Made by a program: the position numbers and the translations under genes. Shown here piece by piece: positions 33,824 through 43,762 of a stretch of DNA of 64,000 nt. The notes beneath the pieces are model-generated. The model did no database searches. It saw only the letters and a list, made by a program, of their open reading frames with translations, and had not been told where the DNA came from. Source of the DNA: Chaetomium olivaceum. Taxonomy: Eukaryota; Ascomycota; Sordariomycetes; Sordariales; Chaetomiaceae. The stretch is from contig JAYWVB010000027.1 in NCBI GenBank assembly GCA_039881045.1, positions 248,001 to 312,000 on the forward strand. The letters are read 5' to 3'. Position 1 is the first letter of the stretch; the number at the start of each line of letters is the position of its first letter.

Positions 33824-35184
33824 ATGAGCAGCGGCGCGGGCCGCGACAGCAGGAAGGGTAGCCTGGGAAGCATCGACGGCGGCAGCAATGAAGCCCAGAC
33901 CGTCGGCACCCTCCTGGCCGCCATCGCGAGATGCCTGACCGAGGCCGTGCGCATCCTCATGTTTGCCGACAAACGGCAATGGGGTCCAGACGAGTTCGAG
34001 CAGACCCGCGTGCTCGAGGAAGCCCTCGATGAAGCCAAGAAGGACTTTCAAGAGATGGCACCGCTCGTCCACGGGCAATTCTACTACGAAAACGACCGAA
34101 CTCGTGAGCACCCTTTTAACCCCCCCCCCCCCCCCTCCCCCCTCCCCTTTTTTGTTTTACCCACCAAAACGTCAACTAAACACAACTCCCACAACCCCCA
34201 GCCGAATCCCTCCACCACCTGCACCTCCTCCTCGCGCGCTTCCAATTCCACACGCAAAACTTCCGCGACTGGGCCCGCCAGGGCGGGCCCATCAACCCGG
34301 TCTGGGCGCGCGAGACCGCCCAGCTGCGCCGCGACCTGCACCGCGCCCAGTGCCGCGCCGCCGCCCGCATCTTTGCCGCCGAGCAGGACGCCGCCCGCTG
34401 TCTGGGCGCCTTCCATGTCTACCGCCGCCTGAAGCGCGCCCAGGCCGTCGTCGTCCGTGACCGCATGCCTGTCTGGCAGCAGCGCGCGGGCGAGCAGGCT
34501 GCTGCTGCTGCTGCTGCTGCCGCCGCTGGTGGTGGTGCTGCTACTGCTGGGGGGGGTGGGTTGGAGGCTTCGAGACGGCCGCGGGATTTAAGGGAAGCCG
34601 GGGTGAGGGGGTCGGATGAGGATGTTGCGTCTGGTGGTGGTGGTGATGCTGGGGGGCAGGGCGCGACGCTGGGGAGGCGGCGGAGTTTGGAGGAGCTCGT
34701 GCCGAGCTGCAACGAGGTGGGGCGGTTCCAGGTGCTGGGGGAGTCGCACGACGCGGCGTTCGTGTGCGATTACTGCGAAGGGTTCATCGTCTGGCCGGAC
34801 CTGTCGAGCATACCGTCGGAGCGGACGCCGCTGGCGCCGACGGCCGTGACGGGCTATCCGCACTGGCAGGCGAAAGGGATCAGCGCCGACAACGGGGAGG
34901 AGAAGGTGGTCGTGTTTGCGCCGCTGGCGATAGCGAACCATATGCCGCCCGAGCCGGGGGGCTGGCAGGCGGCGCTGATCTGCCCGTATTGCGAGGAGGA
35001 TACGTACCTCGACGAGGGAGAGGACAGCTCCGAGCTCAAGTACGTTCAGGATGAGGGTGGGTTTCCGGATTTGGAGGCGTTCCGGGCGCATTTGGAGTGG
35101 TACCATACCGCCATGCCGGTGCCCCCGATATCATCTTTGGCTTCGACGCTTCCATCGGCGGCGTCAAACTGTAGCGTTATGTAA
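33824..35184 (+). CDS. Cys/His-rich fungal protein with C-terminal CaaX box
   Basis: Exons 33824-34103 and 34202-35184 give 420 residues. The intron has GTGAGC, a CTAAAC branch and a CCCCAG acceptor, with a long C run. The N-terminal half is helical (VGTLLAAIARCLTEAVRILMFADKRQWGPDEFEQ, FQFHTQNFRDWARQ, WARETAQLRRDLHRAQCRAAARI). A poly-Ala/Gly insert lies near 34497-34560. The C-terminal third has FVCDYCEGFIVWPDL and ALICPYCEEDTYLDEG, each with a CxxC pair, and HLEWYH, which together could bind zinc like a split C2H2 finger. The last four residues are CSVM, a CaaX box of the farnesylated kind. I do not recognise a named family. A membrane-tethered zinc protein is an inference from these two features. 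The start at 33824 follows a purine-rich leader. An upstream in-frame ATG at 33737 is possible. Confidence 0.85.
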
Positions 35185-35545
35185 GGGTGTTCGGCGTTGG
35201 CTGGTTTTTAGGTTGATTGGTTTTGGGGGGGAAGCACGGAGTTTTAGGACTGGTAGGCTCAAAATGGTTGGGGCAGGTTTCTCAAGATACGCAATACTAT
35301 TACTCGACCCAGCAAGGCCACATTGCAGGCCAGGGAAAGACACCCAGGGTTCAGCATCATACCCCATCCATGCTTCAGCATGGCCGTCTAATATTTAGTT
35401 CATACACACATCACCCAAGCATACACACAAAGTAACGGCACAGCCGGCCGCTAAATTTCATACCCGAAACGCCGCCGATGCTGAGGCCGAAAACAAAACA
35501 ACCCTATCCAGCAGCAACAGACTGCCACTCTCCTGTCACACCCGC
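35185..35545. other. convergent intergenic, CaaX protein gene / SEC22
   Basis: 361 bp of 3' flanks. Nothing recognised. Confidence 0.5.
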
Positions 35546-36286
35546 TCAAAAGAACCGCCACCACATGAACCCCACAATGATCAGCCCAAGCGCGCCAAAC
35601 GGCCCGTACTGCTTGAGCATCAAGTCCCAGTTGATCTTGACCGCCGCCTTCCTGTACTTCTTGCTGTCGTCCCGCAACCTGCTGCTCAGCTCCCCCATGC
35701 GCTCCAAACTATCCCCTCGATACAACAAATCCTCGATATTCTTCGTCATAACCTTGGTCACATCCCGCAGCTCATCATTCAGCTTATCCAGATTCTGCGT
35801 CGCGCGCGCGTCGCTGTAGGTGGCCTTGGTGCGGCTGATGAAGGTATCGAACTCCATGAACGCATAGGGCCGCTGCACGGGGCTCAGCAGCTGCTGCGCC
35901 GGGTAGGTGGTCGAGAACTCGGTCGCCAGGTCCGACAGGTAGGTGAAGGCCAGCTTGCGCGGGTACGTCCGGTCCGTGATGGCCACGTACACGATGTCCG
36001 CCGAGATCAGGTAGTGCAGCGTGTAGGCGCCGCTCTCGATCGACGCTTGCGGCTCCGAGGTGCGGCTCAGCCGTCGCAGGATGAGTTTGACTTGGGATTT
36101 TACTTCCGAGAGCGTCTGTTCGGTCTCGGAGTCGTCGACGGAGGCGCAGAGCATGAGGCCTGGTGGTCAGGGGGGTTTGGTTAGTATGGAGGGTCTGTGG
36201 GAATGCGGTAGGGGTTGTAGGGTGGGTAGGGTGGTGATGATGGGGGGCGTACCGTCGAGCCTCGCAATCTGTGTTGAGCGAATCAT
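35546..36286 (-). CDS. SEC22: R-SNARE Sec22
   Basis: Exons 36286-36253 and 36159-35546 give 215 residues, the usual Sec22 length. Exon 1 encodes MIRSTQIARLDG; the GTACGC donor splits a glycine codon and exon 2 continues LMLCASVDD. The longin domain occupies about residues 1-125. The SNARE motif at about 130-190 contains DKLNDELRDVTKVMTKNIEDLLYRGDSLERM, with Arg at the zero layer, and a C-terminal membrane anchor (GPFGALGLIIVGFMWWRFF) ends the protein. Sec22 acts in ER-Golgi fusion in both directions. Divergent from the ASXH gene. Confidence 0.96.
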
Positions 36287-37159
36287 CTTGAATCGAGGGT
36301 GTGTGGTGTGGTGTGTTGTGTGATTAAGCTCCGCGAATGCTCGGGTTGGTTGGGGTTGGAGTTGCAATTGTCAACCGTGCCTCGGCGTGGTCGGTTGTAG
36401 GCGGCCACCAAGGTATCGAAGTATTCGTACAGTAACGTGGCTTTTCAAGAGAAAGATGGTGTCGTCATCAGAAGGGCCTGGCTTGGCGGGCGAAAGTGGA
36501 TTCTAGCACGGTAAAGAGAAGCAGACGTGTTGGTTTCAGGCCAAATTATCTACACATTGAAACCTTGCTGTGCAATTATCTGTCAATGGTGTCTCTTGGC
36601 CAAGTTCTGATAGAATGCTTGCTGGAAGTGGAAAAGGAGCACAGGCCTGCGTTGAGGTTGAGCTCCCCTTGTCGAGTGGGCCCTCAAAGCCAAGAAGTAA
36701 GGCTGGCCAATCCTGCATGCCCTGCATTTCAGGGGTCTCACGGAGCATTGCTTCTCCCAACCCCATCACAGCTTCATTCAGCCTTGTAATCGAGGCTGGA
36801 CCTTGTACCCGTCTCCCTCCCCCTCACCTCGAGTCCTCGACCACCTCAACCCCGTCTCGCACGGTTCTTGCTGGTGCTCCGCTTGTTGGGTATTGTTGTT
36901 CAGCTTCTGAATAAACAATACCTCAACCAACTAGGAACTCCGTTTTCAAAACTGGCCCCTCAACTCTCAACTTTATTTATTCGCTTGTTTCGCGACTCTT
37001 TTAATTCACACTTGCCGACTTGACCCTTTTTGATTGTTTCAATTGGTAGTATTCTCGGTGTATGGGTGTGATATTTGCCGTCTTCTTCTTACGAATATTA
37101 CACTCCCTGTTCGCACGAACTCATTACCTCAATCTCATCACACAACATTCCACTCCACC
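36287..37159. promoter_or_regulatory. divergent intergenic region, SEC22 / ASXH gene
   Basis: 873 bp. CT-rich from about 36800 onward as expected for a leader. No other element recognised. Confidence 0.45.
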
Positions 37160-38302
37160 ATGTCGGAGGAGGTGCCTAGCAGTCCGCTCTCCTCGCCTCC
37201 GGAGAGCGTTGTCAATGTCCGTCTCGGTAGCCCGGTTGAGGATGATAAAATATCGCCCATATCCACCAGCCCGGTGGAATCAAAAGCCGAGACTGTCGCG
37301 GAGCCCGTCCCCGAGGCCGTCGCTGAGAGCATCGTAATCACGAAACAGCCGACTGCCAGCCCCGAAAGGAAAATGGACGGAGAGAGAAAATCGCTTGCTC
37401 ATGACTCCGATGAGAGCGCCCAATCCAGCCTTCAAAAACGCAAGGCCAGTGTTTCCAACAATCCAATTTCGATCAAGAAGCCCCGCCACGTCGCGCCCGC
37501 CGCCCGCAAATCTGCCCAGGATAAGAAATGGGAAGCACCATTTGTGTACACCGACTCGAAATCCCCACTCGCAAACGCTGACCTAAGAGTGAGTATCACC
37601 TTCCCACTACGACATCCATCAAAGGTGTTGACAACCGATCACTAGGCCATTCTCCTACACCCGCTTGCTTGGGACATCCTCACCTCAGAAGAGAAGCAGG
37701 ACGTGTTGGCCAAGTTCCCGGATGAGACCCATCTCTTGGACGTCGGCACCCAGGATGCTCGCCCAAACCCGGCCTCGCTGCGCAATGATGACAATTTTCG
37801 CTATGACTGTGCTCGTTATTGCGAGAATATCGAGCTTGGCCGGCACGAGGAGGAGTGGTTGAGCCAGGCTTGGGTTGCCCACGAGAAGCACAAGCGGGGC
37901 GATTACGATGAGTTTCTTCGGGAGCGATTTGAGGCGGAGTGGGAAACCAAGCTGCCGGCCGGAAACAAAACCGAAGATCCCCAGTCGGACAAAGTTCCGA
38001 AGCAGGAGGTGACGAAATCGAGCGAGGGATCTCCCCGCGGTGCCGAAGAAACTAAGACGCCTAGATCAGCGCGGCAGTCGACACGATCACCCCGGTCCAC
38101 CCCTAAAAACGGCTCTCCTCGAGGCACGCGGAACGACAAAGTCTCCGGTGTGGATACCAAAGGTGCCCGAGCTGAGGCTGCGAGCGGCGGCTCGAAAACA
38201 CCGCAACCCATCGACTCGTCGGAAATGCGCCCCAATAACCCGCCTACAATTTCACAAGAGGAAGAAGCCGGCACGTCCGCTGCTCTCGCTCGATCCGATT
38301 AG
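37160..38302 (+). CDS. ASXH (DEUBAD) domain protein, with in-frame TAG before a possible extension
   Basis: Exons 37160-37588 and 37646-38302 give 361 residues to the first stop. The first exon is Ser/Glu/Pro-rich and disordered with a basic patch (LQKRKASVSNNPISIKKPRHV), possibly a nuclear localisation signal. Exon 2 begins AILLHPLAWDILTSEEKQDVLAKFPDETHLLD, the Asx homology/DEUBAD fold that in animals binds and activates BAP1/Uch37-type deubiquitinases. It continues with FRYDCARYCENIELGRHEEEWL and YDEFLRERFEAEW. After the first stop (TAG 38300-38302) the same frame stays open for 73 codons to 38524 with similar Glu/Lys/Ser/Arg composition. The family assignment rests on the HPLAWDIL block. 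The partner deubiquitinase in fungi is not known to me. Confidence 0.88.
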
Positions 38303-38524
38303 GAGTCGGACGAGCAAGCCGTGGAGCACGCGGAAGAGGGTGTTTCCAAAGCACGGCAACAGTCGAAGAAACGGGGCCCGGAGGTGACGGCGAGAGAGTC
38401 GCCCCGAAAGGCGCGGGATGGTAAAGCTGGGTCCATCAGGTCGGTATCCGGCCCGGTTTCAAAATCCAAGGGAAAGCTGGTTGTCGAAATCCAGCAATGC
38501 CGGCGGTCGCGGAGAAGCTTGTGA
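38303..38524 (+). other. in-frame extension after the ASXH gene stop codon
   Basis: Directly after TAG (38300-38302) the reading continues ESDEQAVEHAEEG, then SPRKARDGKAGSIRSVSGP and SKGKLVVEIQ, ending at TGA 38524. Composition and phospho-site-like SPRK motifs match the preceding tail. TAG could be a CAG (Gln) to TAG change, a CpA to TpA transition. Either a recent nonsense change, readthrough, or chance open frame. Confidence 0.55.
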
Positions 38525-39063
38525 TGTCATCCCGACGTGGGGCATGTGCTACTTTTCCATTGTCATCCGTTTGGATCACCAACTGGTTGCGCAATACAGC
38601 ACACGAGATGAATGAAAAGTCACAGGATATTGCATTTTAAGGTGGGAAGGGAGCGGTTATGGGATTATCGCAGGAGTTGGTTGTCAGAATAACATGTACG
38701 AGATACCCCTTGAGCCGGCATGGCTCGAAATCGGCGTGGGAAAACAGACATCGCCGTAGCAGAAGCCAATAAATGGCTACCATGTAGGAAAATTGAGCAG
38801 ATTTAATGTTTCAGGTCCTTGTCTAGGTACTTCAAGTTGTCGAGTGTGCGGCAGCAGCTTCTGATATGATAGAGTGGGGGCTCCATATGCATGTTAGTGA
38901 AATTTACCACAGCAAAACCGATGACTCGAGCGCAATGAATTGTCCTACTCAACTCAAAGAACCACAAATACTTTCCCACTTGTGGTAACCTCACATTCAC
39001 CCCCACCTTTATTCTCAACCATAGCACTTAAGATATCCATACTCTGAACACCTCCCTTAGACC
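38525..39063. other. intergenic, ASXH gene / ELP5
   Basis: 539 bp between tandem genes. Nothing recognised. Confidence 0.5.
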
Positions 39064-40400
39064 ATGGCACCCTCTGCGCAGGCGCACAAGCGGGCTCATA
39101 GCCTGTTACTTTTTGAGAAGCTGCTCAACCTTCGAGACAGCGCCAGCCCGCTCACTCTCTCTTCTTGACACCCTAGAACAGAGCGCCGAGCCTCTTTTGC
39201 ATGAGTTTATGAGAAGGGCAAAGGTAAGTTCAATTAACAACCCCCCCCCTTACTTGGAAATTTAGATATGGACATAAACTAACGCATCAAAAGCTGGAAC
39301 GTGCTAAAATCGTCTTCGTTTCTTTTGCGACAATAAAAAAGCCCGCCCTTGCCGACATATTTATCAGAGCTCGTGGCAAGAGCCTCAAGACGATCGCAGC
39401 AGAGATTACCTCACATATTGCCCCTCCGCGGCCTAGCACAACCAAGGACGTAACCCCCCCAGTCCAAAGTACGTCTTCCCCCTCCCCTCCTCGCCTATGG
39501 CCTATCCATCCCATACCCAACAATGAATCAACCAACAACAACCAACCACCAACTAACAACCCCCCCTCTCCCCCTTCCTCTAGAATCCCTCATCCTCCTC
39601 GACACCCTCAACCCCGCCTCCTCGCAAACCCCGTCCCTCCTCCCCGCCTTCTTCGCCGCCGCCATCCCCCCCACCCCTCCCTCGTCGCCGTCTACCACAC
39701 CGACGTCCCCACCCTCTCGCCCTTACCACCCGCTACCCCAAACTCACACCAACACCAGCATCATCAGTACTACCATCAGCAGTACCAATACCAGTACCAG
39801 TACCAGCCCGACCCGCTAACCCTCCTCGCCCACCTCGCCACCACCATCTTCCGCGTCTCTGACCTGCGCCAGGCCGTTGCCGCGCGGCGGGCGCGCGAGC
39901 GCAGCCTGGCGGCGCCGGAGTGGGGGTTGCGGGAGGGGCGGGAGGGGGTGTTGGTTGGGCTGGGGTTGAAAAGGGAAGAATGGGGTGGGGATGACGGTGA
40001 TTGGAAGGGGGAGGGGCCCGATGGGCAGGGGGGTGTGGTGGTGGAGATGGAGATGCGGAGGCGGAGTGGACGGGCGGTGGTGGAGACTTTTGTGTTGAGT
40101 GGTGTGCCCAGGGGGTTGGGCGGTGGCGGTGTTGGGAATGGGGGGGCGGTGGTCATGGTTATGGGGGATCACCCCGAGTTTAGGAGGCCGTCTGCCGGTG
40201 GGGAGGGGGATGTAGGTGGGGAGGAGGAGATGGAGGCGTCGTTTAACCTTGGGTTGACGGAGAAGCAGCGGCGGGATCGGGAGGGAGTGGTGCTGCCGTA
40301 CTTTGATGCGCAGACTGATGTTGGTGGTGGGGAGGGCGGGAGGATCTTGTATGATATGGGGAGGGAGGATGATTTTGATGATGAGGAGGATGAGATCTAG
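39064..40400 (+). CDS. ELP5: Elongator complex subunit Elp5, two compensating frame changes
   Basis: Exons 39064-39223, 39294-39468 and 39584-40400 (GTAAGT/CAAAAG and GTACGT/CTCTAG junctions). Elp5 with Elp4 and Elp6 forms the RecA-like ring of Elongator, needed for wobble uridine modification of tRNA. Conserved readings: HSLLLFEKLLNLRDSASPLT, DTLEQSAEPLLHEFMRRAK-LERAKIVFVSF, SLILLDTLNPASSQTPSLLPAF, LVAVYHTDVPTLSPLP, LTLLAHLATTIFRVSDLRQAVA, VVVEMEMRRRSGRAV and an acidic end DDFDDEEDEI. Two frame changes are needed. One sits in the CT repeat at 39151-39164, where the printed frame hits TGA at 39166. The other is at the 7-C run 39666-39672, where one more C gives HPSLVAVYH. They cancel, so the total stays a multiple of three. 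A Gln/Tyr repeat (QYQYQYQYQ) lies near 39783-39808. The product would be about 383 residues. Confidence 0.82.
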
Positions 40401-40588
40401 GGGGTGTTTTAAGGTGGTGAGAGCCAGAGTGCATATCGCACCTCAAGGTACTCTGCGTCCAACTCGGGAATCATAAAACTGGAGCAACGGTTAGAGAACC
40501 GTCCCATGATTATCTGGTACTGCTGTTGATATATAACTTGGGTATCAATGCTAACAATATGCACCTTCCACGCCTCCAAACTTAGTCC

Positions 40589-41557
40589 CTACCTGCTTGG
40601 ACTGAGCGGTCTGTTGAACCCTCCTTGGCGGTTCATGTACTGTCTGTACTCCGTCTTCTTCTCCTTCCTTATAGTGCCCACATTATTCCCTATCACCTTC
40701 TTATTCTTTGTAGTTCCAAACCCGCCGAATCCCATCATGGCCGCCATGTCGTCTAGACCATCATCCTCAACCATGACATCCTCCTCTTCGTCCTCGTCCA
40801 TGGGCTCCGCGTCAAACCGTCCCCTAGATTGGTGCCGGTCTCCGTCGTCGTGGTGTCGCTGCTGCTGCTCCTGGCTGTTTTCCCGTGTGGATGTGGACTG
40901 CTGTTGTGGCTCGGGGCCGTGGCTGCCGTCCCGGCCCTTGACCTTAAAGGAGACGGGTGCCGTCGGCGTGGAAGCGGCTGCGCTGCTGGGTTTTGAACGC
41001 GTGGGGAGTTGCGGGTGTTCTTCGCTGTCTCGGTCTGGGCCCCGCCTAGGGCTGGCTACGTGGCGCGGTGATTCAGTGGTGTTGCGGCCGTCCTTATCGC
41101 GTCGCGGTTGGTCTAGAAGATGACGACCGTTAGTGCTTGAAAGCATGTGAGAAACATGGTGGGTGGTACCTCGCTCTGGGCGCTCCACATCGCCTCTTAC
41201 ACTCCTATCCCCGCGCTCTCGTTGCGGTTCTGGCCGGTTGTCCTCGCGCCGTCGGGGGTGGCCGCTGTCGCGTTCCTTCTCCCTTTCCCTGTCTCGGTTC
41301 GCATCGCGCGGAGCGTAGCCTCGGTCGCGGCCAGGAGAGCGGGAGCGGCGGCGGTCGCCTCGGTCTCGGGAGCGCGATCGATACCGTCGATGGTCTCTAT
41401 CCCGATCTCTGTCCCTGCCGTGATCACGGGCAGCATTCTGTCGCCGGCTGTTATCGTCGCGCTCCCGACCCCCATCCCGATCACGTCGTCTATCCCTACT
41501 GTCGTACGAGGGCCTGTCGCCCCCACGGCGGGATTGCCCGTCTCGTCGGTCGGCCAT
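40589..41557 (-). CDS. U4/U6.U5 tri-snRNP 27 kDa protein (SNRNP27) homologue
   Basis: Exons 41557-41170 and 41112-40589 give 303 residues. The first two thirds are Arg/Asp/Ser-rich, like RS domains of splicing factors (RDRRRDRDGGRERDD, RYRSRSRDRGDRRRSRSPGRD). The C-terminal 55 residues carry the family signature DDMAAMMGFGGFGTTKNKKVIGNNVGTI and EYRQYMNRQGGFNRPL. The protein belongs to the spliceosomal tri-snRNP. The 57-bp intron (GTACCA, ACTAAC, TCTAG) is a multiple of three and stop-free, so retention would add 19 residues. The start at 41557 (MADRRDGQSRR) is preferred to an upstream in-frame Met at 41728. An alternative end is possible: a donor GTAGGG after SPSR-coding sequence and an acceptor at about 40478 would add a third exon ending at 40409. 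Confidence 0.88.
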   Translation of the reverse strand: MADRRDGQSRRGGDRPSYDSRDRRRDRDGGRERDDNSRRQNAARDHGRDRDRDRDHRRYRSRSRDRGDRRRSRSPGRDRGYAPRDANRDREREKERDSGHPRRREDNRPEPQRERGDRSVRGDVERPERGTTHHVSHMLSSTNGRHLLDQPRRDKDGRNTTESPRHVASPRRGPDRDSEEHPQLPTRSKPSSAAASTPTAPVSFKVKGRDGSHGPEPQQQSTSTRENSQEQQQRHHDDGDRHQSRGRFDAEPMDEDEEEDVMVEDDGLDDMAAMMGFGGFGTTKNKKVIGNNVGTIRKEKKTEYRQYMNRQGGFNRPLSPSR

Positions 41558-41989
41558 GGTGGTTATGAGGTGTGAGGAAAAGGAATATGTATTGATAACA
41601 GAAGCACTCGACGATGAAAGATGACGTCTGCTGGACAAATTTCTAGGCGAGGTGCGGCTGAGACAGGGCGTCTGCAGGGTTGCGGTTGGTCGCTGGAACG
41701 CCTGGAGCAACGGCGAGTTGCAGCACATGCAGGCCGATGGGTAAAAGGGTTAGGGTTACTCTAATACTGGAATATTTTCCAGAGACCCAGGCCAGTTCAT
41801 TTTCATGGTCACCGCAGGTACGCAAAGCGCAACTTCCCCGCCACATCACAGTTAAGACCACATAACTTATGAGTCGGTCACAAATCTAGATCCTCTCCGG
41901 TTTTCCAATTGTTGACATTACCCATTCGCCATTTACAACGTCAACAACATCGCATTGACTTATCTCATATTCTCATTACCACCAGCAAC
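41558..41989. promoter_or_regulatory. divergent promoter with telobox-like motif
   Basis: 432 bp between SNRNP27 and the SMAP-domain gene. GGGTTAGGGTT at 41747-41757 is a telomere-repeat-like box of the kind bound by Myb/TRF-type factors in promoters of growth and RNA-processing genes in yeasts and plants. Assignment is by motif only. Confidence 0.45.
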
Positions 41990-43064
41990 ATGGGCGAGAA
42001 GTCAAAGAAAAAGACCAAAGAGCCTGAGGAAAGGGCCGATGCCGCTTCAACTTTGGCGGATGTCAACATCAAGGAGAAAAAGAAAAAGTCCAAAAAGTCA
42101 AAGGGCGACAGTTCAGATCTTCCAAACGCAGACGCTCCTGTGGCTGCCGAGTCCGACGACGTGCCACACGTGGATGATGTCAAGGGTTCTAAGAAGCGGA
42201 AGAACAAGGATGGCAAGCGCAAGCGGGAAGCCACCGATGTGCTAGTGGAGACTGAGGCTCCAGCCGAGGTCGAGGGGAACGACGCGGGGGTAGAACCTCC
42301 TATGAAAAAAGAAGAAGAAGGATAGTAAACTCGACGGTGATGAGAAGTCAGGGAAGAAGGAAAAGAAAAAGAAGAGCAAGGAGCAGGAGGGAAAGGTGGA
42401 GGCGGCGGAACAGGACGTTGCCGACGAGGCGATAACCGAGGGAACTCGGGAGGCAGAAGTCGAAGACGGCAAGAAAAGGAAGAAGGACAAGAAGGAGAAG
42501 AAGTCAAAGAAGGCTGCCAAGCCTACCGAGTCTCAAGTTACGGAGCCGACTGAAGAGGAGCAGAAGTCTAAGAAGAACAAGAAGGAAAAGCGCAAACTCA
42601 GGGATCAGGACGGGGACGTGGAAATGGCCGATGCCGACACGCAGGAGGCTCAGACTGATGAGAAGGACGAGGTTGCGGAGGGCAAGAAAAAGAAGGACAA
42701 GAAAGACAAGAAGGCAAAGAAGGAGAAGAAGGACAAGTCCAAGACACGCAAGACGGCAGACACACCGGCAGAGACTCCCGAGAAAGAGGCTACGCCGCCC
42801 CCTGCACCCACGACGGCCCCTAACGCAGATCTCACTGAACGGTGGAATGTGCAAGGTCTTGGCGGTGGCACCTCGCGCCAGAGCAAGTTCATGCGCCTTC
42901 TAGGTGGGAAGAAGCATGGCGTTGAAGCCGCTGGCGAAGCAAAGGACGGTCCCCGGAAGCGTTTCGACATTGGGCAAGTCTCGCAGGAGCTTGAGAAACA
43001 GTTTGACGCGGGCATCCAGTTGAAGTTTGGGGCCGGAGGTCAGCGCAAAGGACTAGGTGCCTAA
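41990..43064 (+). CDS. Lys/Glu-rich protein with C-terminal SMAP domain, one frame change
   Basis: Single exon with one frame change; the conceptual product is 357 residues. Most of it is alternating Lys and Glu/Asp tracts (KEKKKKSKKSKGD, KKRKKDKKEKKSKKA), highly charged and probably disordered, nuclear or nucleolar. The last 90 residues contain ERWNVQGLGGGTSRQSKFMRLLGGKK and a short RFDIGQVSQELEKQFDAGIQLKFG block, the small acidic protein (SMAP)-like domain. Its role is poorly defined. At 42305-42310 the run of six A puts the reading into a stop at 42325. With five A the frame becomes KKKKDSKLDGDEKSGKK and stays open to 43064. Function unassigned. The conserved C-terminus downstream of the break argues that the intact frame is the real gene. 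Confidence 0.8.
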
Positions 43065-43415
43065 GTCAAGGCACGAACATCGCTTTCTCCAATATTAATG
43101 ACTGTCGTTGTGAAAGACACCATCGAGGTGTGAATGGCATATAGTTTAAACCCTACCGCCACCGCTTGCAATTTGCAGGCAGAATAGTATCCGCTAATAA
43201 AATCAAAGCCTCGTTACTCCGAACAAGGCCGAATGGTGGTACATGTTTGCAGCCGATCGACTCGACCCCCCGAGTTCAACCCAGTGTCAACGGGACCTCT
43301 CCGCCTCCCGCGAAGCGCTCTTTTCTTCCCCTGCCGAGCCACGCGGCTGGCCCACGGCAACGCGTTTCTGGTGCATCCTTGGGTTTATTGTTGATTTATA
43401 GAGATATTCAATCGA
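43065..43415. other. convergent intergenic, SMAP gene / RAMP4 gene
   Basis: 351 bp. Nothing recognised. Confidence 0.5.
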
Positions 43416-43762
43416 TCATCGCAGGAAGATGCGCGAGATGACTTCGAAAACAAGACCGCCGAAGACGACGAAGCCGAGAAGGACTATGGTTTCACAGTGT
43501 TAGCGGATGGCTGGCCCTCCAGAGTCAATTGTGGCAGGAAAATGAGAGAAGTCCGTACCCAGCCAGATTGGCGAAATAGGGGACTTCTGCACCTCCTTCG
43601 TTCGCTTCTTGATCTGCTCTTCCGACTTGCCCATGCGCGCCTCGTTCCCCTTGGCGAACTTGAGGTTTGCCCTCCTTTGTTGCGGTGTTTGGGCCTGTAG
43701 TCGGGGTGTCAGTATGAGATAATTAGAGATCATCTTTGCTATAGTCGTGGCACTCGTACCAT
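43416..43762 (-). CDS. RAMP4/SERP1 (Ysy6) tail-anchored ER protein
   Basis: Exons 43762-43760, 43694-43559 and 43483-43416 give 68 residues. Exon 1 is only the start codon: CAATG is followed at once by a GTACGA donor, and exon 2 opens after CTACAG with AQTPQQRRANLKFAKGNEARMGKSEEQIKKR. Exon 3 supplies the anchor VLLGFVVFGGLVFEVISRIF, ending LR. The charged cytosolic part, the KSPISPIWL turn and the single C-terminal helix are those of SERP1/RAMP4, which sits at the Sec61 translocon and stabilises nascent membrane proteins during ER stress. The introns are 65 and 75 bp. Reading straight from an in-frame upstream Met without splicing would give a family-unlike start, so the one-codon exon is the best model. 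Confidence 0.92.
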
